Origin: Marchantia polymorpha subsp. ruderalis | Taxonomy: Eukaryota; Streptophyta; Marchantiopsida; Marchantiales; Marchantiaceae | Length of the DNA: 64,000 bases | Reading direction: 5' to 3' | Assembly: GCA_037833965.1 (NCBI GenBank) | Contig: AP031359.1 | Location: 4,646,001 to 4,710,000, forward strand | Shown: positions 12,167-22,010 of the stretch, piece by piece | How the letters are laid out: every line of letters begins with the position of its first letter | How positions within the stretch are numbered: the first letter of the stretch is position 1 | The notes under the pieces: generated by a model | What the model saw: the letters and a program-made list of their open reading frames with translations, nothing else | Databases searched by the model: none | Told to the model about the DNA's origin: nothing | Program-made: the position numbers and the translations under genes

Positions 12167-12780
12167 AGTATCTATATCAACATTTAGAGTATTATCTACT
12201 TTAGTTCTAACTAAAGATGATTACACGTAGCCTTAACTGGATAGAGTAATAATATACAGAGTAAACTAAAAACCATATCTCCTCCTTAACTTGTGTTAAG
12301 CAAACTCAGTAATCTCTCTAACCTATATTATTATTCCGCGAGAAGTTCTAGACAAAAACCTAACACAAGGCCCCTCTTTAAATTAGAGTTAACTAGAGCT
12401 AAGCCGTAGCCATAATAGAATAGAGTAATAATACACAAAGGTAACTAAATACCATATTCTTAAAAACCATATTCTATTCTTATTCATATTCCCCTTAACT
12501 TGTTTTAAAAATTCTCAGTACAGAGTGCACTTGTAACCTCTTAAGCTCTCATCTCAAGTTAAAGAATGTACCTCTTAACTAAGGTTAAGTAACCAGTGCA
12601 CTCTTAAATTCTCAGCATATACGTGAGCATAGATTTTTACTTGTCAATATTAAGATCATAAACAGTCTTCTCCTATTTCAACGAGCTAGGCACATTGAAA
12701 AGACAAGATTTTCTCCCCCTCTTTCAATGAGCTAGACACATTGAAATATACTACTTTTGACAAAAATTCTTTTGACGCTC
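12100..12780. repeat. LTR-like debris with internal duplication
   Basis: Non-coding. A segment around GAGTAATAATAYACARRG followed by ACCATAT occurs twice (about 12228-12290 and 12406-12470). Motifs such as TAACTAAGGTTAAG resemble the copia LTR at 42991-43336, so this is probably an old LTR of a related family. Two near-identical short palindromes, TTTCAATGAGC...CATTGAAA, lie at about 12680 and 12724. Exact borders are not clear. Confidence 0.4.
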
Positions 12781-12789
12781 ACAACTAAT

Positions 12790-13435
12790 TGTTGCTCCGA
12801 CTAATTGCGCCCGCGACTTGCCATAAATGTTGCCCGCAAAGAATTGCGTCCACGACAGGCTGTCATTTGTGAATAACTCTCACGACTCACTATCACCCGT
12901 GACTGTTCCTCACCGTCCACCACGACTAAATATCGCTTGTGATTGACCATTAATGTTGCCCGCGACTAACTGCACTCGTGACTAGCCCTCATGTCGCCCG
13001 TCACCGTCGCCCGCGATTGACAACGCCCGCGACTAGCATGTTACTTGTGATTGGACCTTACAATTGCCCGCAACTAACTACGCCCGCGTCTGACCAAAAC
13101 CATCGTCCACGACTAAGTGCACCCGCGATTAACCATTACCGTAGCCCGTGACTAACTTCGTATGCGACTAAGCAAAACCGTTGGTCACAACTTATTACGC
13201 CAGCGACTAATCATTACCTTTGCTTGCAACTAAGTTTTGCCAGCGACTAATCGTTACCATCGCCCACAACAAGCTGCGCTCACGTCTTACCAAAACCGTC
13301 ACCCACAACTAACAACACCCGCGTCTTACCAAAACCGTCGCTCACGACTTATTGAGCTCGCGACTAACTATTATCGTCGCTTGCGACTAACTGCGACTAC
13401 AACTAAGTGTTATTATCGCTGGCAACTCACCGTTT
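12790..13435. repeat. Degenerate 39-bp minisatellite
   Basis: About sixteen diverged tandem units of roughly 39 bp, clearest from 13090 to 13430. Each is made of two related half-units around CGCCCGCGACTAACT and ends in CATTACC or AAAACC. The 39-bp length is 13 codons, so one forward frame stays open for 80 residues (13237-13479) with a 13-residue period. I treat that frame as a by-product, not a gene. Confidence 0.75.
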
Positions 13436-13649
13436 CCTTTCTCCAACAACGTCGCTCCAAGTCAATTTTCTCTATCTAAGTCATTATTCAGCTCTTGAAA
13501 AATGTTCAGATGCATTATTTGCGTCAAGAGCTTTTCAACAATACCTAGTTTGACTTTATTCTGATAAAAAAATATTTCTAAATAATATTTATGATGAAAT
13601 ATTCTTTCACCATTGTTCCCGACCGTCACTTTTCGTCTCCGCTGTCACC

Positions 13650-13916
13650 GTCACCATCGGTCGGCCATTGATTGTGTTGTCTTGCCTACCATGGTTGGTC
13701 CGCCGACTACGTTAGATCCTTGACCACGACTACAACTATGTAAAGTCTGATCATGTTCGTCCCGACCACGTTCGCATGTCAACCATAATTTGTCCTCAGA
13801 CCACGTTAATCTCCGATCACGTTTGACCTCCAACCACGGTTTGGACGGATCAACCACGTTTGTCTTGCCGACCGTGGTCGATTGCGACTTTGATCTCCTA
13901 GTGTGGTTCTCCACCA
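13650..13916. repeat. Second degenerate tandem repeat (17-20 bp, CCGACCACGTT core)
   Basis: Successive short units share a C(C/A)GACCACG(T/G)TT-like core with variable spacing of about 17-20 bp between 13700 and 13890. Similar CCGACC text resumes right after the copia element at 19681, which shows the copia inserted inside this tract. Confidence 0.55.
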
Positions 13917-14251
13917 TGTTGAGATCGGTTATCTCTAAATATAGGAGATCGGTTATCTCTAAATATAGGGAAGTTTATCCTAACCCCACCGATAGAGTAT
14001 CTCTAAAGGTAGTGAGGGTTTACCCTAACCCTAAGAAGCATCGAGACTTCTAACCAAAAGTCTCTCTATTAATAGAGGGTACACTGACCCTCACTGCCAT
14101 ATAAATATGGGAATGTAACATCCTCCGAGGTCATTCAATACACTTCACTTTGAGAGTATTTACTACAAGCACTGTAGAGAGGGAGAGATCCGAGAGCATT
14201 GTTTCTTTTGTCTTACTATTTTGTTCTCTTTCAGTTTTACTTCTCGCAACA
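13917..14251 (+). repeat. 5' LTR of the copia element (335 bp)
   Basis: Starts TGTTGAGATCGG and ends CTTCTCGCAACA. It matches the 3' LTR except that it lacks one copy of an internal block of about 109 bp. A short direct repeat of GAGATCGGTTATCTCTAAAT lies at the start. Contains TATAAATA at 14100, a likely promoter TATA box. Confidence 0.92.
14100..14107 (+). promoter_or_regulatory. Putative TATA box in the copia 5' LTR
   Basis: TATAAATA about 150 bp before the LTR end. In the 3' LTR the same site sits in the perfect palindrome CCCATATAAATATGGG. Position agrees with U3 promoters of LTR elements; transcription itself is not shown. Confidence 0.5.
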
Positions 14252-14252
14252 C

Positions 14253-14265
14253 GTTATCAGCACGA
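14253..14265 (+). promoter_or_regulatory. Primer-binding site candidate
   Basis: GTTATCAGCACGA lies directly after the 5' LTR. A TTATCAGCACG sequence is found at this position in many plant copia elements. It differs from the TGGTATCAGAGC site of the other copia in this window. Confidence 0.6.
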
Positions 14266-14414
14266 TCGCTCTTGTCAGCTTTCTGTTTGCAGCACGCTCG
14301 CTATTGTCAGCTTTCTGTTTGCAGCACGCTCGCTATTGTCAGCTTTTTCTTTGCAGCACGCTCGCTCTTGTCAGCTTTCTGTTTGCACCTGTCAGTTTAT
14401 CAGCTTTCTGTTTG
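14258..14414. repeat. 32-bp tandem repeat in the copia leader, seeded by the primer site
   Basis: Four full units (14258-14289, 14290-14321, 14322-14353, 14354-14385) and a partial fifth. Each unit starts CAGCACG, the core of the primer-binding site, and continues through TTGTCAGCTTTCTGTTTG. Near-identical units imply recent expansion. The open frames over it are artefacts of the repeat. Confidence 0.9.
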
Positions 14415-14766
14415 TAGTTACATCCAACAGGGCTTTGTATCGCGTGAAGAAGGGCTGAAAGATCGTCAACAACTTTGTGTTTGTGGTCTAGAGCTTGGTG
14501 ATAGGTTTCTTTGTTGGCAGATGAGCTCGTTGTGGAGTTTGTGGCAGTGATTCAGATTTTGACGCACTTAGAACGCCATCTTTGTTGTTGTTGCTACAGT
14601 CCCACTAAGCATAGGGTGTCTTGCCGATCTTGTCCTACTTTTCTCTTCTTGTTCTACTTTCTCTCTTTTCCAGTCGTACTTTTGGCGATTCTGTTGCACA
14701 AAACTACCAGCGAATCTTGTGTACAAAGGAGTCTTCTTGTCCCTGGAGTAGATAGTCATCTTTACT

Positions 14767-15828
14767 ATGACGACAGAAGCACAATCCAAGTACAGCAGAA
14801 TCACTCCACTCTACTTCGAACCTTTAGCACCCGATGGAACAAATTTTCTAGATTGGCACTTCAACATACGAACGTATCTCTCCGCCGAAGAACTGATCTA
14901 CAGGCTGCATCCGAACTTGGAGAAACCGATTGAACCGGCGCACAAGTGGCAGACACTGTTGGTACTTTGTCGACACCTCGACCCGTTGTTACGGATGCAG
15001 TACATACACGAGGAGGATCCGAAAATCCTATGGGGGGCGCTCGAATCACGCTTTCAACATGAAGAAACGATCATCCTACCACAAGCCCCGAGTGATTGAT
15101 TGAGTCTCCGAGTCCTTGACTTCCCAAATTTTCATAGTTATGATCTAGAACTGCACCGTATTGTTGCCCAGCTCCGCATCTGTGGCCAGAGCATCACCGA
15201 CGCTGATATGATACATAAGACACTTTCAACTTTTCCTCCAGCATGTGCCATCTTATCGCAGCAATATCGCAATATGAAATTCACCAAGCATGCTGATCTG
15301 ATGCGCTACCTGATGATTGCTGAAAAGCAACAACAACTCTTACTTAAGACAGCTGAGACTCAACCTGCAAGAGAAATTCACAACACGGAGGCCTTGAAGC
15401 ACATCAGGACCAGCTCAACTTCAAGATCCGGAGGTACACACGACAAATCCCATGTTCTTGCTGCATCAAAACGCACGCCACGAAATTGGAGGCACAACCC
15501 GTCGAACAGGTCTCAGCGGTATGGCAACAAACCTTCTCAATCTCAGTCTCGATTTCAGTCTCAATCACGATATCAGTCTCAGTCACCGTTGTCTCTTGAG
15601 ATGAAGGGTAGTTGTCATAAGTGTGGTAGACTTGGTCATCAAGCACGCAATTGTCACGCTAGCAAGTACATATGTGACATGTATCAAGAACTTCAGTCCT
15701 TGAAAGTTGCGCGACAAGAGTCTCATACTGTAGATGCTCCGTCTCTCACATTTACGGAGTTAGATCCAAAAAATAGGTATGGTAACGCGTCATGGTACTA
15801 TCAACAAGGACAATATTGCGCTTCTTGA
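14767..15828 (+). pseudogene. gag: copia gag with intact zinc knuckle and one internal stop
   Basis: Capsid/nucleocapsid polyprotein. It starts MTTEAQSKYSRITPLYFE and carries the copia gag signature DGTNFLDWHFNIRTYL. A single in-frame TGA at 15097-15099 splits it. At this point related gag proteins have a conserved D-W, so TGG to TGA is the likely change. The rest (15100-15828) reads LRVLDFPNFHSYDLEL and ends with a serine/glutamine-rich segment and a correct CCHC knuckle, CHKCGRLGHQARNC. The protease follows in another frame, so a frameshift or lesion lies just before 15828. Otherwise length and order are normal for copia. Confidence 0.9.
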
Positions 15829-18800
15829 TAGTGCATCCACCGTTTCAGTTTTCAAAGACCAGACTTACTTTGAGTTCCAAACTCAAAACGAGCCGTGACA
15901 ATCTTGTGACATACTCACAATCGCAGGAATGCAAACTTTAGTGTTCCGTGAGGGCCGGGCAACAATAGTCTTGCCCGGAGGGGCCCCCCTCACTTGCGAC
16001 CGGGCAATGTATGCCCCTGGCGCCCCCCGGAGTCTAATCAGCTACCGGGATTTACGTGCCAACCATATCCACGCATCCACGGCGGTGGAGTGCGGTGAAG
16101 AGATACGTGGGACAACGATCCTCGCCACCGCTCAAGCGGGAATAACATGACTGTACGAGATTCTAATCTCATGAGTTAACACCACCAATACGGGTGCAAG
16201 GAAGAGGCAACTTGCCTATGCGCGGCCCATTTTGGGCGCTAGCCCTACCCAACCGGGTAAGGAAGAGAACACCGCTCTCACTAAGCGATCGACCCTACCC
16301 TGTAAAGGTGCCTCCACATCCCTCATGACAACAAACGCTAGAGCAGATTTGTGGCATAGCCGACTGGGGCACCCGGGAACTACTATAATGCGGAGGATGA
16401 TACCGCTTCTGACCGGCAACAAGATGTGCAGTAGCGACGCGGAGCATGTTCGAGAATGCCTAGCATGCATTCAAGGAAAATTGATCAAACGACCTTCCAC
16501 TTGGAAACTACCGGAGGAGATGCCCGCACCATTGCACCATCTTCAAGGTGACTGGTGTGGCCCAATCAGTCCAACATCAGGTCAGTTCAAATACTTTTTT
16601 GTCCTTGTTGATGCATCCGGACGTCATGCTGAGGTTTCTCTTCTTACCACTAGAAACATGGTGTTTCCCAAGACCTTAGCGATGCTATTAAAATTTAGAA
16701 ACCACTACCCAGATCATCCAGTTTGATTCCTTAGAATGGACAACGCTCTTGAATTTAAATCTCAGGCATTTGAACACTATTGTGCAGCGACAGGTATAGA
16801 ACTTACTTATTCCGTTCCTTACAAGCACAGTCAGGATGGTCTAGCCGAAGCTTTTATCAAGAAAATTCATCTCATAGTCCGATCCCTTCTTTTTCATTCT
16901 AAACTTCCACCTTCTTATTGGGTTCATGCTGTCCTTCACGCTGCCGTTCTTTTACGTCTTAGACCAACCTTACTCCATACTCAGACACCGCTAGAATTAG
17001 CATCCGGACGAGTCCCGCATATATCACATCTTCAAACCTTTGGTTGTGAGGTTTGGGTACCTGTTGCAGATCCAAAGATGAAATCCATGGAACCCCATAG
17101 AATCAAAGGTATATATCTTGGTTTTGACTCCCCGAGTTTTATTTGATACAAGTTACCCGATAGGGATGATGTTTACAAAGCTAGATTTCAGAACTGCAAA
17201 TTCATAAAAACTCGTTTTTCCGACGCTAGACACTCCAACCATATGAAACTTAACTTTAGAGCCCAAGAGACTCTCACCTTAAACCCAGATCCACGAACAA
17301 CACTTACAGATTCCGAGGTTAGAAAACTTCTAGACTTGTAGAACCTAGCCGAAAAGCTCCCTGACGGATTTCAATCCGGCCCTAGAATACTCCAAAACCC
17401 ACTGCCTAGGTCAGGAAACCCCGTGCCCGCTTCAATACCCAAGAAACGTAAGACTCATACACGAGCAGCACTCCTAGTAGAACGACCCGAGAAACCTTCA
17501 GATCTCTGGTCAAATCCTGAGTCATTTGTAACTAGTCTTGCTAGTTTTGATTTTGATCCTACTACTTGAGATCAAGCTAGGAAGCGACCAGATTGGCCAC
17601 AGTGGGAAAAAGCATTACATGCCGAGTATCAATCTCTCTGCAAGCGTTCAATATTTGGGCCACTTGTAACAGATCTTACAGTCAAACCCATAGGTCACAA
17701 ACTTATATTCACTAGAAAACGTGACGAACACGGAAACGTAATTCGTTACAAGGTACGTCTAGTTGCACAAGGATATACTCAAAAACCATGAATTGATTTT
17801 GACCAAACATATTCCCCTGTCATGGATAGTAGTTCATTCCGCTATCTCTTAAGTCTAGCTGTACAACTGTCACTTGAAACACGTCTCCTAGATGTTGTCA
17901 CTGCCTATTTCTATGGCAACATGGATACAAATCTGCATATCAAACCTCCACCAGAGTTTGTGTCACGCTTGCCAACAGTCCAACCAGGACAGTTTCCGGA
18001 AGGCACTCTATGGCTTGAAACAAGCCGGAAGAGCATGGTATCATCACTTGAAGTCCTATTTGATTTCTAATGGCTTTCAAAATCATCTTGCTTTACCATG
18101 CATCTTTGTTTTGAAGAAAGATAAACAATTTGTGATCCTCGCGGTATATGTTGATGATTTGAACTATATTGGAACACCAGCATTGAGCAAGCATGTTGAA
18201 CTCATACTACCTAAACATTTTGAGATGAAACTGTTAGGCAAAACATCATCTTGCCTTGACCTCCAAATTACTCATCTTGCAGATGGAACTATGCTTCTTC
18301 ATCAACAAACTTACGCTCGCAAGCTTCTGAAGACGTTCAACATGGACAACGAGAATGCCCTATCAACACCTATGATAGAGAGGAGCAAGACTAACGATGA
18401 TCTCTATCATCCTACTGAAGCCGAGGAGGAGAAGTTGGACAAACCGAAGTATCTAGCAGCCGTTGGCGCACTCCTCTACTTGGCGACAAATACTCGACCC
18501 GACATCAGTTTTGCCGTCAGCGTCCTCGCCCGTCACAGCCAACGCCCCACAGCACGATACTGGCAAGGCATCAAGCACCTCCTTAGGTACATCCAAGGAA
18601 CAGAAGATCTCGGTCTTCATTTTTGCCCCAGCCAGAATGATATTATAGGCTATGCCGACTCTGGGTTCAAATCAGATCCAACAACTGGCAAGTCCCACAC
18701 AGGCTACATCTTCATAAAAAATGGAGCAACCATTTTTTGGAGATCAACAAAACAAACAATCACGGCAACTTCATCAAATCATGCCGAGCTCCTTGCGTTT

Positions 18801-19151
18801 CACGAGGCAGCCCGAGAAGCAATGTGGCTTCGCACAATGCAGACCGCTATATCCGAGATGGCTGGATTTCCACTCCAAGAGAAGCCAACAACAATTTTTG
18901 AGGATAACGCAGCTTGTATTGAACAAGTATCTTCTGGGTTCATCAAGTCAGACCGTGTCAAGCATATTAGTCCTCATTTGTTCAGCTACACATAGGACCT
19001 CACGGAGACAAGCCAGATTGCAGTGCAAAAGATAGCTTCCGCGGAGAACATCGCGGATATACTTACCAAGACATTACCAGCTCCGCAGCATCAAAAACTG
19101 ATAGCCGCAGCAGGAATGCGAACTTTTTCAGAACTTATAGACAATAGTTAA
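15829..19151 (+). pseudogene. pol: copia pol: protease, integrase, reverse transcriptase, RNase H
   Basis: Protease: LLDSASTVSVF near 15830 and GRATIVLPGGAPLTCDRAMY. GAG-pre-integrase zinc finger: LWHSRLGHPG...CLACIQGK (16350-16490). Integrase: catalytic D in LQGDWCGP, D in RMDNALEF and E in DGLAEAF are all present. Reverse transcriptase: ALYGLKQAGRAWYHHL and the YVDD box at 18147-18158. RNase H: GYADSGFKSD, NHAELLAFHEA, FEDNAACI and KHISPH. Ends LIDNS at 19151. In-frame stops occur at 15896, 16148, 16169, 16724, 17144, 17339, 17567, 17789 and 18993, mostly TGA, and a frameshift lies near 18000. Key residues survive, so inactivation is by nonsense mutation rather than active-site loss. Confidence 0.92.
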
Positions 19152-19226
19152 ATTAGAATGTGAACGATGACTCCACTCTTTTTCTTCAATCTCCTTGAAT
19201 TTTTTTAATGAGGGAGCTCATCGTTC

Positions 19227-19235
19227 GGGGAGGAG
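19227..19235 (+). promoter_or_regulatory. Polypurine tract of the copia element
   Basis: GGGGAGGAG immediately precedes the TG of the 3' LTR, the expected position of the plus-strand primer. Confidence 0.8.
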
Positions 19236-19679
19236 TGTTGAGATCGGTTATCTCTAAATAGAGGAGATCGGTTATCTCTAAATATAGGGAGGATTTACCC
19301 TAACCCCACCGATAGAGTATTTCTAAAGGTAAGGAGGATTTACCCTAACCCTACGAAGCATCGAGAATTCTAACCGCAAGTATCTCTAAATATAGGGAGG
19401 GTTTACCCGAACCCCACCGATAGAGTATCTCTAAAGGTAGGGAGGGTTTACCCTAACCCTAAGAAGCATCGAGACTTCTAACCAAAAGTCTCTCTATTAA
19501 TAGAGGGTACACTGACCCTCACTCCCATATAAATATGGGAATGTAACACCTAACGAGGTCATTCAATACACTTCACTTTGAGATTATTTACTGCAAGCAC
19601 TGTAGAGAGGGAGAGATCCGAGAGCATTGTTTCTTGTGTCTCACTATTTTGTTCTCTTTCAGTTTTACTTCTCGCAACA
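19236..19679 (+). repeat. 3' LTR of the copia element (444 bp, internally duplicated)
   Basis: Same ends as the 5' LTR but about 109 bp longer, because a block containing ACCCCACCGATAGAGTAT through GAAGCATCGAGA occurs twice in tandem. The two copies within this LTR differ at several bases. Confidence 0.9.
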
Positions 19680-21439
19680 CACCGACCAAGCCTACCGACT
19701 TACCGCGGTTGAAAAAAATAGACAAGGGGGGAAGGAGATTTTGGAGGCCCGCCACTCGAGATAACCTGTCGTGCGCCGCATCGCACGGGACTGTCACCGT
19801 GCGACCACTCGCCGCTTGCCCTCTTGTCGTGCCGCTTGGTGGGATGTGATTGCAGGAATCCCGTTGCTTCGCTTCAAGGCGAGGAGCTTCTTTTGCATTC
19901 TTCCAGTCTTGATTGCAAACTCTTCACGTAATGAACACTGTCATGAACGATGGAAGTATTGTTTTGCTTAGGCCACGGCGGAAATAATAGTCTTTACTTT
20001 TTTGTTGACTAATTTCAAATGTAGCTTAGTTCCACCAGATCTGCCATTCACTGAGTTCAACACTCCAAACGCGTGAACTACTCTATCTAGTGTACTACTG
20101 AGGAGCGCATGATGGACCAAAAGCAATTTCAGTATTGCTCAAAATTATGATTTCAAAAGAATCTTCACTCCTTTAACTGCTGCAGCGGTATTCTCAACCA
20201 CAATCGCTACCAGACTGTGTATCTCAAAATAGTTCCGAGAATCTACACCCTAATGATTCGGGACATTCAAATTTCCCTCTAATAAACTCCTTTACTAATT
20301 GTCTTTAACCACATAGAATACTTTAGTAATGTCAACTTAACAAACCATCTTCTTGAACTATATCACATGACAGCTCTAGCAAAAGATATATAGATTTCTT
20401 TCAGATTTTGAGCTTGTATGCCTGCTCTACCCACTTTGCCTTACAAGTTCCATCAGCAGAGTTGATGGGACTTGTAATGGAAAATAATTGAAAGAAGATA
20501 AGTTCCGTAATAAGGGATAAGACGCTGGCAACCACAGCTACAATAATGCGCAAATAGACCATAGCAATCGAGCCCGCTTGGATAGTCTCATAGAGGCAAC
20601 GACTTGCTTTCATTCCTAGAACTTACTTCAGGCATGAGCACACTTATCGGTCATTGACTTCTCCTTGTATCTCCGTCGAGACAAAGGAGTTGCCTTGGAA
20701 AAAAAAAACCCTCCAAGTCCGGATCTATATTAACAACAGAGCACTTGCTATTGCGGAGCCTATAAGGACACTACGACGAAGGAGCCACGCACTTATGCAT
20801 TCTGCACCTCATTTCCCTTTTGCACACAACCAAGATGGGCATGAGTTATACCAGGCATCCGAATTGAGGATTGTGCTCAACAACAAGAACACAGCACAAG
20901 CTCGGATGAGAAGTGATGGAAAATTTGTGCAAGATTTCACATTCACAAATTGCTCAATATACTCCGGAGGTTTTGCACAGACTGCACGAAGCCACGAGTG
21001 GTGCAAGCCCAAAACTTGATTCTGAATACTTGACACTCTGCCTTTCATATCTGATCTCTTGAACATGACTAGGATTTTCTAAACCTTCCGAATTCTTGTA
21101 TCGCTCATAATCGTGTTCTTCCTTCAATGTCACCATCAAAAAATCACTTTCGTTCTTCACTTCAATCCTGTCACAAAAAAATTTGTCTCCAGCTCTTGTG
21201 CACTCTTTAGCTCTGAAGTTGAAGTTTGTCAAAGTCTATGACAGTCACCTTCTGACACATTCTTGCTACAATCCTCAAGCAACAATCACACTTTCGAGCA
21301 CTGTCACTAAAAACTGCAACTTGAACTTGGAAATTTGTTTCAAACTCAAAAACAAAAAAAATGTCTAGAATGAAAAAATTGTCACTGTCATCTTGTCTCA
21401 GGAAACCATTTAATTATTACAAATTCAAATCAAAAACCG
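19680..21439. other. Unassigned sequence right of the copia
   Basis: The first 170 bp continue the CCGACC-type tract into which the copia inserted. Beyond that I see no recognisable domain. The longest forward frame (20654-21019, 121 residues, ending FAQTARSHEWCKPKT) overlaps a reverse frame at 20954-21232; neither matches a family I know. If the LTR at 21454 is real, part of this stretch is its decayed internal region. Confidence 0.4.
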
Positions 21440-22010
21440 GCTCTTATAGCAATTGTAATTGTAAAATCTGAGAATCATCAACCAATCATGAAAGACATAT
21501 GTAACGTGGTTTATCCTCAGAGGAAGGCTACGTCAACTAGGAACATCAACACACCTTTTACCCAAGGTATGTCAAGAACGACTCTTATTACTGTTACTTC
21601 CTTTTGATTTAGGTTTTTATATTCGTAACATTATTAGTTTCCGTTCTAGTGCTCTGGGCATTAGCTAGGGATTGGCCTTTGGGGTCTTTTTCCTTGTATT
21701 GTGTTTTTCAGCCTTTTGACCCTTTGGGTCTTGCAGACTTGGTCTATTACTATATACCATTTATCATTTATTGAATGTACAAGGTAGAGTCTAGTATTTT
21801 AACCCCTAGTACAGGAGACATCTCAGCTATAAATAGCTAGGTCTAGAGTACTCCTTAACCAGAGTTAACCTCAACATCATAACTGTCAATGGAAAAAAAA
21901 AAAGATTTTCCATCATAAATAGCTAGGTCTAGAGTTTACTCCTTAACCAGAGTTAACCTCAACATCATAACTGTCAATGGAAAAAAAAAAAGTTTTCCAT
22001 CAATTTTTCT
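21439..22010 (-). repeat. LTR remnant of a reverse-strand element, with degenerate primer site
   Basis: GGCTCTTATAGCA at 21439-21451 is a two-mismatch form of the reverse complement of the Met primer site, followed two bases later by TG. The segment GTGGTTTATCCTCAGAGGAAGGCTACGT resembles, in the same orientation, the LTR at 42991-43336 (GTGGTTCACC...GAGGCTACGT). The far border is unclear, around 22000. Confidence 0.5.
21831..22002. repeat. Tandem duplication of about 88 bp with hairpin tails
   Basis: Two copies of a unit running from ATAAATAGCTAGGTCTAGAG to the hairpin TGGAAAA...TTTTCCA. The second copy has two extra T. It lies within the LTR remnant. Confidence 0.8.

Larger units (their letters stand above)
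13917..19679 (+). mobile_element. Ty1/copia LTR retrotransposon, structurally complete, coding-dead
   Basis: A 5.76-kb element bounded by TG...CA LTRs, with a near-perfect target duplication: CACCA at 13912-13916 and CACCG at 19680-19684. Order of domains is LTR, primer site, leader, gag with zinc knuckle, protease, integrase, reverse transcriptase, RNase H, polypurine tract, LTR. Integrase before reverse transcriptase is the copia arrangement. Multiple in-frame stops and two frame changes mean it cannot encode a full polyprotein. Confidence 0.93.

Noticed and set aside
13237..13479. 80-residue frame over the 39-bp repeats as a gene
   Set aside because: It stays open only because the repeat unit is a multiple of three; there is no gene context and the units are degenerate.
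13975..14035. ACCCTAACCCTAA in copia LTRs as telomeric sequence
   Set aside because: Only two partial units, part of the LTR, and present in both LTRs.
14150..14550. Overlapping forward frames with repeated SLLSAFCLQHAR text
   Set aside because: They translate the 32-bp leader repeats of the copia in three frames. They are not proteins.
20654..21232. Opposed 121- and 92-residue frames as host genes
   Set aside because: No recognisable domain, they overlap each other on opposite strands, and no splice context is seen.
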